Made by a program: the position numbers and the translations under genes. Positions 44,280 through 53,600 of a DNA stretch of 64,000 nucleotides are shown here, in pieces. Source of the DNA: Fibrobacter sp. (GTDB taxonomy: Bacteria; Fibrobacterota; Fibrobacteria; Fibrobacterales; Fibrobacteraceae); assembly GCA_017642335.1 (NCBI GenBank), contig JAGCPF010000032.1, forward strand, positions 62,001-126,000, given 5' to 3'. Position 1 is the first letter of the stretch. Each line of letters begins with the position of its first letter. Below the pieces are notes generated by a model, which made no database searches, was not told the DNA's origin, and was given only the letters and a program-made list of their open reading frames with translations.

Positions 44280-45221
44280 TTATTTTGAGAGGCACTGCGC
44301 AGACTTTAGCGTGATATCCGTTTCCAGCCTTTTTCTATCCTCGAAGGCCGTTTTCATTAGGGAATGAATCGTGTAATCCTTTTTGATGGACTGGAGGACG
44401 CATTCGCAAGTCGGCTTGGTCACGTCTTTCTGCTTGAGGCATTCCTTCACGAAGGCGTTGTCCATCTCGGGAGGGTACTGCTTGGGGATGCACGGCTCGA
44501 TGAAGTCGAAGCCCCATTTCTCGAAATCAATATTGCTGCCGTCGGTACCGACAGATGCGATAATCCGGCTCATGAACTTCTGGTCGCTGGTCACGCGGTT
44601 CATAGCACATCTGCAAGTCTTGTCGGCCTGTTTCGTTCCTAGCCATTCCATAGACTGCTCCGTGCAGGATTTCACGAAGTTGTCCTTGAACACCGGGCTC
44701 TGCAGGAGGGCCATCAGAATCATCATCTCTTCGGGAGAAAGGGAAACAGATTGGTTAGCAGGAGCCTTCGCGGGAGCAGCCGGTTTCGCAGCAGGCGCCG
44801 GTTTTGCAGGAGCGGCAGGAGCAGCAGGTGCGGCAGAAGAGGCCGGCTTCGCGGGAGCCGTGGCTGTCGCAGGAGTAGCAGGCTTTGCACCGGAAGCAGC
44901 ATCCAACGCGTCGCCACACTCCGTTGTCGACTGGACGATGAAATTAAAATAGGACGGGTCTTCCTTGCCCTTCGCGAGTTCGGCTTCGTAACGCTTGAAC
45001 GTAGCCTCATCGTACTTGGCTTCGAGTTTTGTCAGGACGCATTTGCAAACGGGAAGTTCCACACCCATCTTGCAGCTATTGATGAACTTGTCACGGGTCT
45101 GGAGCGAGTACCCCTTTTTCTGGGCGTTCGCGACAATGGAGGCCGTGGATTGTTGGGCTGGAGCGGCAAGAGCGACAACCGCCGCCGAAAGGACTACAGG
45201 GGCAAAGCTTTTAAAAGTCAT
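44280..45221 (-). CDS. Secreted protein with three CxC repeats
   Basis: The 313-aa protein is not recognised. A signal peptide ends near residue 23 (LAAPAQQ). Three related units follow: FINSCKMGVELPVCKCVL (about 43-60), FVKSCTEQS with DKTCRCAMNR (about 185-215), and FVKECLKQKDVTKPTCECVL (about 260-280). Each has F-[IV]-x2-C, a spacer of about 8-18 residues, and C-x-C. An Ala/Pro/Lys linker (about 120-155) separates the first from the rest. The pattern suggests disulfide or metal-binding alpha-helical modules. TATATT ends 6 nt before the ATG with no ribosome site; upstream in-frame codons are rejected. Confidence 0.65.
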   Translation of the reverse strand: MTFKSFAPVVLSAAVVALAAPAQQSTASIVANAQKKGYSLQTRDKFINSCKMGVELPVCKCVLTKLEAKYDEATFKRYEAELAKGKEDPSYFNFIVQSTTECGDALDAASGAKPATPATATAPAKPASSAAPAAPAAPAKPAPAAKPAAPAKAPANQSVSLSPEEMMILMALLQSPVFKDNFVKSCTEQSMEWLGTKQADKTCRCAMNRVTSDQKFMSRIIASVGTDGSNIDFEKWGFDFIEPCIPKQYPPEMDNAFVKECLKQKDVTKPTCECVLQSIKKDYTIHSLMKTAFEDRKRLETDITLKSAQCLSK

Positions 45222-45324
45222 GTTACGAATATATAAAAAAGGGGACAGAACAAACCAGCAGGAGGAAACTTCAAGGCTCGAGCCCCGAACCACCACACCC
45301 TACTTTTCTATATTTACTGTCACT

Positions 45325-46209
45325 ATGAGTCTAAAATTTGAAACCCCCATTACCGAAGTTCCGCTGTTCCACCAGGGCAAAGTACGCGACATGTACGACC
45401 TGGGCGACAGCTTCCTGATGGTCGCCAGCGACCGTCTTTCCGCTTTTGACGTGGTACTCCCCACCCCGATCCCTGGTAAGGGCAAAATCCTCAACCAGCT
45501 TTCGCTGTTCTGGTTCAAGCACCTCGGCATGAAGAACCACCTCATCACCGCCGATGTGAACGAGTATCCGGAAGTGCTCAAGAAGCACGCCGACTACCTC
45601 CGCGGCCGTTCCATGATCGTGAAAAAGGCCCACCGCCATTCCGTGGAATGCATCGTGCGCGGCTACATCGTGGGTTCCGGCTGGAAGGACTACCAGAAGA
45701 CCGGCAAGATCTGCGGTCATGTTCTCCCCGAAGGCCTGCAGCTCTGCCAGAAGCTCGAAAAGCCGCTCTACACACCGAGCACCAAGCCGGATGTGGGCCA
45801 CGACGAGAACATCAGCTTCGAACAGACTTTCGACATCGTTGGCGAAAAGGTTGCAACGACTCTCCGTGACATGTCACTCGACATCTACACGAAGGCCCGC
45901 GACTACGCTGCCTCCAAGGGCATCATCCTCGCCGACACCAAGTTCGAATTCGGTGAAATCGATGGCGAAACCATCCTCATCGACGAAGTGCTCACGCCGG
46001 ACTCCAGCCGCTACTGGCCGGCCGACAAGTACCAGGTGGGCAAGAACCAGGAAAGCTTCGACAAGCAGTACGTCCGCGACTGGCTCGAAACTCTCGACTG
46101 GGGCAAGACCTACCCGGGTCCGGAAATTCCGCCTGACGTCGTGAAGAACACGCTCGCCAAGTACGAAGAAATCTTCGTGCGCCTCACCGGAAAGCAGCCG
46201 GAGCTGTAA
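45325..46209 (+). CDS. purC: Phosphoribosylaminoimidazole-succinocarboxamide synthase
   Basis: This 294-aa enzyme makes SAICAR from CAIR and Asp using ATP. GKVRDMYDLGD (ATP site), VASDRLSAFDVVLP, VECIVRGYIVGSGWKDYQK, the STKPDVGHDENISFE segment, and IDEVLTPDSSRYWP are all typical of the longer eukaryote-like bacterial form. TATATT (45309-45314) ends 10 nt before the ATG and there is no Shine-Dalgarno site. It is monocistronic with a strong terminator. Confidence 0.97.
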   Translation: MSLKFETPITEVPLFHQGKVRDMYDLGDSFLMVASDRLSAFDVVLPTPIPGKGKILNQLSLFWFKHLGMKNHLITADVNEYPEVLKKHADYLRGRSMIVKKAHRHSVECIVRGYIVGSGWKDYQKTGKICGHVLPEGLQLCQKLEKPLYTPSTKPDVGHDENISFEQTFDIVGEKVATTLRDMSLDIYTKARDYAASKGIILADTKFEFGEIDGETILIDEVLTPDSSRYWPADKYQVGKNQESFDKQYVRDWLETLDWGKTYPGPEIPPDVVKNTLAKYEEIFVRLTGKQPEL

Positions 46210-46222
46210 GAGGTATGAGCTC

Positions 46223-46277
46223 GGGCGCTATGCGCCCTTTGAGCAAAAAAGAACCTAGTACCAACTAGGTTCTTTTT
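46223..46277 (+). terminator. Tandem hairpins and terminator after purC
   Basis: GGGCGC-TAT-GCGCCC (46223-46237) is followed by AAAAAGAACCTAGT-ACCA-ACTAGGTTCTTTTT (46246-46277). The second is a strong terminator. Confidence 0.85.
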
Positions 46278-46335
46278 CATTTTTCTATAAACTCAGAGCG
46301 GAGCGACCTCACTGCTCACAGCCCACCGCTCTCCG

Positions 46336-47022
46336 CTACTTTTTCGTCAAGCGGAGTATTCCTTGCTTGTTGTATTCGGGGCTGTCTTTCGGGAAGGGAT
46401 TTTTCGCTTCGGCGCGGAGCACGTAGACCTCGCCTTCGCCAATGTCCACCTCGGAGCCGGACTTGGCGGGAATGCCGTCGCCATAGATGGCGTCTGCAGC
46501 CAGGAGCAATGCACTTTCCGCATTCTCGACCGACTTCGCGAGGCAAAGGTCGGGCAAAGAGAACGCCGCCATGCCCAGAGTATAGACAACGTTGTCCCCT
46601 TCCACGAAGTTGATCCACGTGTCCATGGGGAATTCCGCATCGCCGAGCACTTCGCGGAAGCGGGCGGCCGTCCAGGCAGTTCCGGACTGCTGCATGTACA
46701 CGCCGAGAGCGCCTGCCGCAAGGATTTTCAAAATGGCAGAATCCACCTGAGTCACGTCGTCGATGGACTTGACTTCGCCCAAGAGGAACAGGAGCGACTT
46801 GTGCGCATCAATCGCCGCCGATTCTTCGGGAGTGACGGTGTCGTTTTCGGCAAACAAGCCCGAGAGCCCCGCAGCGGCGGCCTGGCACACCACGTTAAAT
46901 TGCACGCCACAACCCGGGATGATGACGTTTGCGGTATCCTTGTCGATAGAGACGAAGTCCGTAACCTTGAACGGTTCATCACAGGCGACGTTCAGCGGGA
47001 AGGCAAGCACAAACTGCGGCAT
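46336..47022 (-). CDS. DUF4261-like protein
   Basis: The 228-aa cytoplasmic protein has no signal or membrane segment. The central part (ILAAGALGVYMQQSGTAWTA, then MDTWINFV and VYTLGMAAFSLPDLCLA) resembles DUF4261 from memory. The C-terminal strands (GEGEVYVLRAEAKNPFP) are conserved-looking. Function is unknown. It follows the MurG-like transferase with a 1-bp gap and GGAGA upstream, so it is the last gene of a four-gene operon starting at 54045. Confidence 0.5.
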   Translation of the reverse strand: MPQFVLAFPLNVACDEPFKVTDFVSIDKDTANVIIPGCGVQFNVVCQAAAAGLSGLFAENDTVTPEESAAIDAHKSLLFLLGEVKSIDDVTQVDSAILKILAAGALGVYMQQSGTAWTAARFREVLGDAEFPMDTWINFVEGDNVVYTLGMAAFSLPDLCLAKSVENAESALLLAADAIYGDGIPAKSGSEVDIGEGEVYVLRAEAKNPFPKDSPEYNKQGILRLTKK

Positions 47023-47023
47023 C

Positions 47024-48121
47024 TCAAGTTCTCCTTAAAATTTGGGTGACGGCATCCGACAAAAGCGTATTTTTGGATTGTCGGGGCAATTCAACAACAT
47101 CGGTCCGTTGCAAGGCGCCCTTCAGCGAATCCACGGTCAAGGCATCCTCTTCCATAGATACCGCATAACCGGCGGCGGAAAGGTCTGCAGCCAAGACGAC
47201 CTGTTCATACTGTCCGGGAGTCGGCACAAAGATGCAATGCGCACCGAGTAAAGCCATGTCCATCACGGTGCTGTAACCGCCACGCGAAATAACCCAGCCG
47301 GCCCTGGAAATCACCTCCGCAAATTCCTGTGTCGGCAGGTGGTTGTAAAAGGTCACGTTCCCTTCGGTCCAAGTTTTCTGTGAAGAAGCGGGCTTGCCCA
47401 GAATGACCACATGCTTGCCGGGAATCTGCGAAAGCACGGAACGGAGCCTCAACTCAAAGCGCGAGCGCGCGGGTTCCACTCCGGACACCACGGCAACGAC
47501 ATCCAAGTCCTTCGCGGCAGACTGCGTTGCAGGGACCAAGTCCGGCAGCATCGAGAATCGCGAAAGCGGGCCCACGAACTTGAGCGGGCGCGGGCAGGAA
47601 TCCACATGCGAAAGTTTCCCCGCATAACCGGGAAACTCGGGAACATCGGGCACCCAGACTTCGTCAAAGCGCGACATGACCGAGGCATGCCAGGCGGCAC
47701 CGAACGCCTCGAACATCCGGAACATCTTCGGGAAAGCGATACGGCACTGGTGCGTCATATAGACGCTCTTCGCCTTGCGGGAACGGAACGCAAAGCGGTT
47801 GTCCGACACCAAAATGTCGTAGCCGTGCCGTTCAACCATTTCTTCGGCGTAATGGTGTTCCGCACGCATGACGGCATTCAGGTGGGCGCTGTTTCTTAGC
47901 AGCCAGAACGCCATGTTGTAGCCGTGTTTGGGATAGACAATGTTGTACGAAGGAGCCAGGCGCTGCCGCACATCGGGAAACATCTCGCGCAAAATGGCGG
48001 CATTCCCCCTAGTCACGGACAGTTCCACGTCGCAGCCCTTTTCCAGGAACTCACGGACAATCGGCGCACACCGCGTCGCATGCCCAAGGCCCCAGTCGAG
48101 CGGAGCGACGAGGGCCTTCAC
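47024..48121 (-). CDS. MurG-like glycosyltransferase
   Basis: The 365-aa GT-B protein has an N-terminal acceptor side with PLDWGLGHATRCAPI (a G-x-G-H-xx-R motif as in MurG and GT28). The C-terminal donor side has VISRGGYSTVMDMALLGAHC and FVPTPGQYEQVVLA, close to MurG's SRxGxxTxxE and P...DxQ loop. It is not a true MurG: the family's other motifs are missing. The start is GTG, abutting the preceding stop (TAAGTG), with GGAGG upstream. It sits in a lipid/glycan operon, so a membrane or surface glycan is the likely product. Confidence 0.75.
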   Translation of the reverse strand: MKALVAPLDWGLGHATRCAPIVREFLEKGCDVELSVTRGNAAILREMFPDVRQRLAPSYNIVYPKHGYNMAFWLLRNSAHLNAVMRAEHHYAEEMVERHGYDILVSDNRFAFRSRKAKSVYMTHQCRIAFPKMFRMFEAFGAAWHASVMSRFDEVWVPDVPEFPGYAGKLSHVDSCPRPLKFVGPLSRFSMLPDLVPATQSAAKDLDVVAVVSGVEPARSRFELRLRSVLSQIPGKHVVILGKPASSQKTWTEGNVTFYNHLPTQEFAEVISRAGWVISRGGYSTVMDMALLGAHCIFVPTPGQYEQVVLAADLSAAGYAVSMEEDALTVDSLKGALQRTDVVELPRQSKNTLLSDAVTQILRRT

Positions 48122-50602
48122 TTATTTGGCCTCCAGCCAGGCGTTAGCCCAGTCACCATGGTCGCAGTTTTTCTCGTCGCCCATGTCGATGCGCAGTTCC
48201 AGGCGGGTCGCCCCGCTGATATCCACGTCGATGCTCTTTTTCTGCGTGGAGTAAAGCCTTTCGGAATGGTACACTTCACGGCCGTCCGCCAAAACGATGA
48301 AATGCACGCCATCACCGCAGGCGCTCTCGTCATCCAGGCCGACAACGGCGTGGAACACAGAATACGGGCGCTTCAGGGAATAGCTGATCTTGGAATTCGC
48401 ATGGCTTCCGATGCCGTAACGGTACACTTCCTTGTCAATCGTCAAGCGGTGGTGTTCCACGGACTCGTTCTTTTCGGGGTTGCCCCATTCCTGCGAATAG
48501 CCGTCCCATGTCAGGTTCGAAAGCAGTTCAACATCTTCGCCAGGCACGAAGAAATCCTTGACCGTACTGACCGTGTCATCATCCGGCATGATGCAGACGA
48601 ACATGGCCCTGTTCAGACCCTTGTGGATCTTCGCGGAGTCAAGAGTGACCACGTCCTCGGACTGCGAGACAACCAATTCCTCGACCAGTTCCCCGTTCAG
48701 GGTGTACCTGCAGGGAATCGTTTCCGGGAACTTCTTGGTGATGACAAAATTACCGCTATCAGGATCGGAAACGAGAAATTTCATCGTATAGTCCGAGACT
48801 CCCTTCTTGGCGTTCATCTTGTAGACGGCAAGCGGGTAGCCGAACAGCTTGGGTTCGAGCAGTACACGTTCGTTCTTGTAGTCGTCCAAAATTTCGTCAA
48901 TCTGGTCAGTCGTCTTGAAGCCGACCACGCGGCTCTTACGGTTGAGTTCGCCATAGCCATCCTGACCGCGCACCAGGTAAATGTTGCCGTCAGAAACCTG
49001 CATCCAGTTGGCAAAAGTCTCCGTGTCCCAGCCCATGAAAGTGCGTTCGCTAAAGGCGCTGTGTCCCTGGGCGAGCATCTGCCACGGTCTCGAATAGATG
49101 TAAATCGAGTTCGGGGGCAAGGTCGCAATGTACTTGTTCAAGTAGTCTTCTTCGGCCAAGAGCTTGTTCTTGTAGTAAAGCATGTTAGAACGGTAGCTGT
49201 TCGCATGGAAGAACATCAGGCCGAACGTCATGATGGCCGCGATGGCGATGGTAATGCCCGCCGCGCCGTTATCGTTCATCTTGGTGCAGAACTTGAGCGC
49301 ATCGTAAAGGCCGAGCGCCATGATCAAAGCGAACAGCGGGAGCGCCACCAGCACGTAACGCTGGTTGATGTCGATAGTGAACGTCCCCGACACGTTGAAC
49401 ATGATGACGAAAATCTGGAGGCAGAAGAAAATGCCGAGCAAGGCCCCGCGCCAGTAGCGGCGGTGGGCAATCAGGCGGAACAGCAACCAGGCCGTCGCCG
49501 CGAGCAGCAGGATGGTAAACGACGTGTAGAACGGGTTTTCCATGACCCCGGCCAAATTGGGATCGTCCTTGAAATTCAGCATGACTTCGAGGTTCGTCTT
49601 GAGATTGAACCAGAAATTGCTGAAGGAATGCGCAGCATGCTCACCGCCCTGGAAGTCGTAGCCGCGATAGGCGGCCATCGTGTTCACGGACGGCCAGCTC
49701 ACGAAAATCACGGAAAGCACGAACGCAGGGAGACGGTAAGGCCTCTCGAGGAAATAGCGGTAGTAGAACAGCGCAAACGGGATGAACGCAAAAACCGTTT
49801 CCTGACGGGTCTGCGCAAAGAAACCCAGGAGGGGCACGGTCAGCAGGAAATGTTTCCACGTGACCTTGTTCGTCGGCACAAAAGCATACCAGGCCATGAG
49901 CACGGCAAGCAGGCAGATGTAGAGCACTTCGGTAGAGGCCGAACGCGCCTGCAACAGGTAAATGGGCATACCGCCCAGGAACGCGACCGCGGCAAGCGCC
50001 ACCTTCTCGTTCTTGAACCATTTCGAAAGCGCGAGGAAGAACGCGATAAGGCTCAGGATGAAGAACGGGTAGTTCACCAGCAAAGCCGTGTCACGGTTCG
50101 GGGGCATGATATTGAAGACGAGCGAATAGACAAACGCCAGCGCCTTGCCCTTGAAGTTGTTCACCTCAACCTTGCAATCGAGCACACCGTCTTTCCAGAT
50201 ACCTTCGTTGCAGACGCCGCCAGAATGCTGGAAGTACATCTGCAGGCCCATGGACTCCCAACTCGTCTCGTCGCTCAGCACACGGTGCGTGTTGCTGATG
50301 TTGCTGAACATGAAGATGGAGAACACGGCGAGGATTATCGCAAGCCAGCAGAACGACTTGCCCGAAGGCAGGAACGACTTGCCGTTCTTGACAATGTACG
50401 GGATGTTCACGACAGCACCGACGACAAGGAGGATAAACGTCGAAAGGATGCTGATGTAGCCCCATTCGATATCCCAGTGACGGGCATAAGGAACTGTCAG
50501 ATTGTTAAAGATGAGGAAAGCGAGAACAAGAATGCCAGCAGTCGTACCGGCGGCAACAGCCGCCCCACGGTCCAACCGGAGGGACTTAAGAATGTTTTTC
50601 AT
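48122..50602 (-). CDS. GT-C membrane glycosyltransferase with C-terminal NPCBM domain
   Basis: The 826-aa protein has about 11-12 transmembrane helices in residues 15-460, with a conserved-looking acidic pair (LSDETSWE) in the first periplasmic loop, as in ArnT/PMT-type GT-C enzymes that use polyprenyl-phosphate sugars. The C-terminal 150 residues (LTWDGYSQEWGNPEKNESVE, YRYGIGSHANSKISYSL, FHAVVGLDDESACGDGVHF) form an NPCBM domain, normally seen in secreted glycosidases. It would lie in the periplasm and could hold the glycan acceptor. I chose the ATG at 50602. It is 27 bp after the aas-like gene. Confidence 0.8.
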   Translation of the reverse strand: MKNILKSLRLDRGAAVAAGTTAGILVLAFLIFNNLTVPYARHWDIEWGYISILSTFILLVVGAVVNIPYIVKNGKSFLPSGKSFCWLAIILAVFSIFMFSNISNTHRVLSDETSWESMGLQMYFQHSGGVCNEGIWKDGVLDCKVEVNNFKGKALAFVYSLVFNIMPPNRDTALLVNYPFFILSLIAFFLALSKWFKNEKVALAAVAFLGGMPIYLLQARSASTEVLYICLLAVLMAWYAFVPTNKVTWKHFLLTVPLLGFFAQTRQETVFAFIPFALFYYRYFLERPYRLPAFVLSVIFVSWPSVNTMAAYRGYDFQGGEHAAHSFSNFWFNLKTNLEVMLNFKDDPNLAGVMENPFYTSFTILLLAATAWLLFRLIAHRRYWRGALLGIFFCLQIFVIMFNVSGTFTIDINQRYVLVALPLFALIMALGLYDALKFCTKMNDNGAAGITIAIAAIMTFGLMFFHANSYRSNMLYYKNKLLAEEDYLNKYIATLPPNSIYIYSRPWQMLAQGHSAFSERTFMGWDTETFANWMQVSDGNIYLVRGQDGYGELNRKSRVVGFKTTDQIDEILDDYKNERVLLEPKLFGYPLAVYKMNAKKGVSDYTMKFLVSDPDSGNFVITKKFPETIPCRYTLNGELVEELVVSQSEDVVTLDSAKIHKGLNRAMFVCIMPDDDTVSTVKDFFVPGEDVELLSNLTWDGYSQEWGNPEKNESVEHHRLTIDKEVYRYGIGSHANSKISYSLKRPYSVFHAVVGLDDESACGDGVHFIVLADGREVYHSERLYSTQKKSIDVDISGATRLELRIDMGDEKNCDHGDWANAWLEAK

Positions 50603-50628
50603 AATGAACAAATCTAGTTTTTTACAAA

Positions 50629-53600
50629 CTACGTATTAGTGATTCCGAGGCGTTCCATGGCGATTTTCTTGCCGGTCTGGACGTCAGACTTGCCGCTACC
50701 GAGCTTGGGAAGCTCGTCAACCTTCACCACGGCCCCCGGGAGCATCAGCGGCGGGAGTCCTACCTGCTTGAGCAAGGCTTTCACCTCGTCCTCGGACTTG
50801 TCGCCCGCGTACACGAGCACAATCTTCTCGCCCTTGGATCCGTCAGGAACGGCCACTGCAAAATGGTCAATCTCGTCGAACAAGGAGCATTCCGAAATCT
50901 TGAAGTCCACGGAACCGAGGCTCACCATCTCGCCGCCAAGTTTTGCAAAACGGCTGTAGCGGTCCACAATGGTCAGGTAGCCGTCCTCGTCCACGTGACC
51001 CTTGTCACCCGTCTTGTACCAGCGCTTGCCATTGATGACTGCGATTGCCTGCGCCGTACGTTCCGGATCTTTCAAGTAGCCCTTCATAATCTGCGCGCCA
51101 CCGATGAGGATTAGGCCATCCTCGCCCACGGGGAGTTCTTCCATGGTGTCGGGATCCACAATGCGGATTTGCGTACCCGGCAAAGGTGCGCCGACAGTGC
51201 CCGGCTTGTTGCCCTCGAGCACGGTCTTGTAGTCGTCCATGAGCACATCCCTCGTATTCACGGCCGCCACTGGGGTCGTTTCAGTACAACCGAAGCCCTC
51301 AAAAATCTCGAGTTTGAACTTGCTGCGATAAAGCTGGCGCACGTCTTCGCGAATCTTCTCGGCACCGGCGTAAATGGCGCGGACATGCGAGAACATCAGC
51401 GGATGCACAGCGCGGTTCAGGCCCCACATGCGCAAGAACGTCCCCGTCGCCACCATGAAAGACACCTTGAACTGGGCGCACATACGCGAAACGAGACGCG
51501 CGTCGGTCGGGTCGGGGCAGGTCGCCACAGGAATGCCTTCCACCAGGCAAAGCATGGTCGTAATCGAGAAGCCGAATGCGTGGAACAGCGGGAGCGAACC
51601 GAGGAACACATCCTCGGCGGTGGGCAAAAGCACGCTTTCGCACTGCTTGATGTTACCTATCAAATTCAAATGAGTCAGCTCGACACCCTTCGGGCGCCCT
51701 TCCGAACCGGAGCTGAAAATAATGGTCGCCACGTCGTCAAGCGAGACCTTCTTGAAGAAGCGCAATTCCAAGTACCAGGCCGGCAAAATCAACACGCGCA
51801 AGAAGTTCTTCACGAGAGTCGACTTGTGGAGTTTCTCCTTGAGGTCTTCCATGTAGTAGACCTTGTACTTGTCGAGGAGCAGGTCCATCGGCACGCCCTT
51901 CTGCTTGAGCTTGTCGACAAACACGCGGGCCGTGATGATTGTCTTCACGTCGGCCACGTTGCAGCAGTAATCCATCGTGTCGGGCGTGTTGGTGTAGTTC
52001 AGGTTGTACACCGTCTTGCCCTTGATAAGGCAGGCCATGTTCACGATGATGCCCGGGCCCGAAGGCGGAATAAGCACACCCACCTGCTGTTCGCCCTTGG
52101 TCAGTTTTTCAATCATCGAGGCAAAAGACAGCGACGCAGCCGCAAGCGCATTCGCCGAAAGATGGTTGCCGTCGGGACTATACACAGAAGGACCGCTCCC
52201 GATATGCTTCACGGTGCGAATCCATGCAGATGCCACCGGACGGAGTCTCCGGATGTAGTTCGTCCAAGCGGTAATGGAAAGTTCCTGCACAGCGCGCTTT
52301 ACCATCATCGGAGTCGAGTCGAGCGGCAATTCCTTGCCGAAGGCGACCGAAACGATACGCCCGCCACTATGCATCAGGTCCTTGAATCCGGCATCGGCCA
52401 TGGAGTAGCTACTCCCCCACAGGCCCTGCACATAGAACGGCAAAATCTTGAGGCGCGGGACATCCTTCACGACAGAAGAATAGTCCAGGCGGAAACGGTT
52501 CATGTTACCCGTCGTGGTCATCACATTCTCGGGGAACATCACCACGGCCTCGCCACGCAAGAGCGCCTTGCGGGCCTCTTCCATCGCCGGGCCGGGATTG
52601 GAAATGTCGAGATCGATCGTCTCCATCTGCGAAAGCAGCAGACGCATGTACCATTTTTCGAAGGGTCTGCGCGTAATGACAAAGCGCAGCGGTCTCGGGC
52701 TCGCCATCTGGATCATCGCCCAGTCGATATAGGAGATGTGGTTGCCCACCAGGAGCACAGGGCCTTCCCAGGGGATATTCTGCACTCCCGTGACAAGGAA
52801 CTTGTAATGCATCGAGAGCGCCGAACGCAAAAGCTGGCGCAAAAGCGTCTGCGGCATGGCCCAGAGCGCCCAGATTGTCCCCGCGAGGCAGACGACGCCA
52901 AACGCAAAGAACAAGGTCATCCTGTCAACGGCGAAATAGCGGATGGCTGCGACAGCCAAAATTTCGAACAGGAGGATGCAAAGGTTCTGCGCCATGTTGC
53001 TAAGCGAAAGCACGTGGCCCGCCGAACGCGGCTTCGTGTTGTAGAGGAGCATCGCGAACATGGGGAGCATGTAGATGCCGCCACAGAATCCGAGCAAGGC
53101 AAAAGCGATGGCGTTATAAGGACGGGCGATAAGCGGAATCAAGAAAACGAGAATCGCAGCACCGGCAGTTCCCATAGGAATAAGGCCAGTCTCGATAAAG
53201 TCGCGGGACATCTTCATCGCGAACACGAACCCGACAATAAGACCAAGCGCCGTACCAAAAATGGCGTAGTTCGCAAGCACATCCTGGTTGAACAGAGAAC
53301 CCGAACTAAACTGGTCCTGAATAATGAACACCATGAGGAAAATCATCATCCAGAACATCGAAAGGCCTATAATGGACTGGCGGAGCGCATGGTTCCTCCA
53401 GACCTTCGCCATCTTGCGGCGCATGAACAGCAGATTCCAATAGCGGTTCCAGGGGAACTTGAGGTCGGCATCGTAGGCGCCGATAGACGGCAGGCGCAAC
53501 GCAGCAAACAACCCGACAACCTGCAGACCGCCGAGCGTGTAGAGCACAGGCAGAATCGCCCCTTCCCTAATGGCGAAGGCGAGCGCCACACCCGAAAGCA

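Noticed and set aside
47924..50617. Long open frame antisense to the GT-C/NPCBM and MurG-like genes
   Set aside because: It spans two genes on the other strand and has shadow-like composition with no signal or motif.
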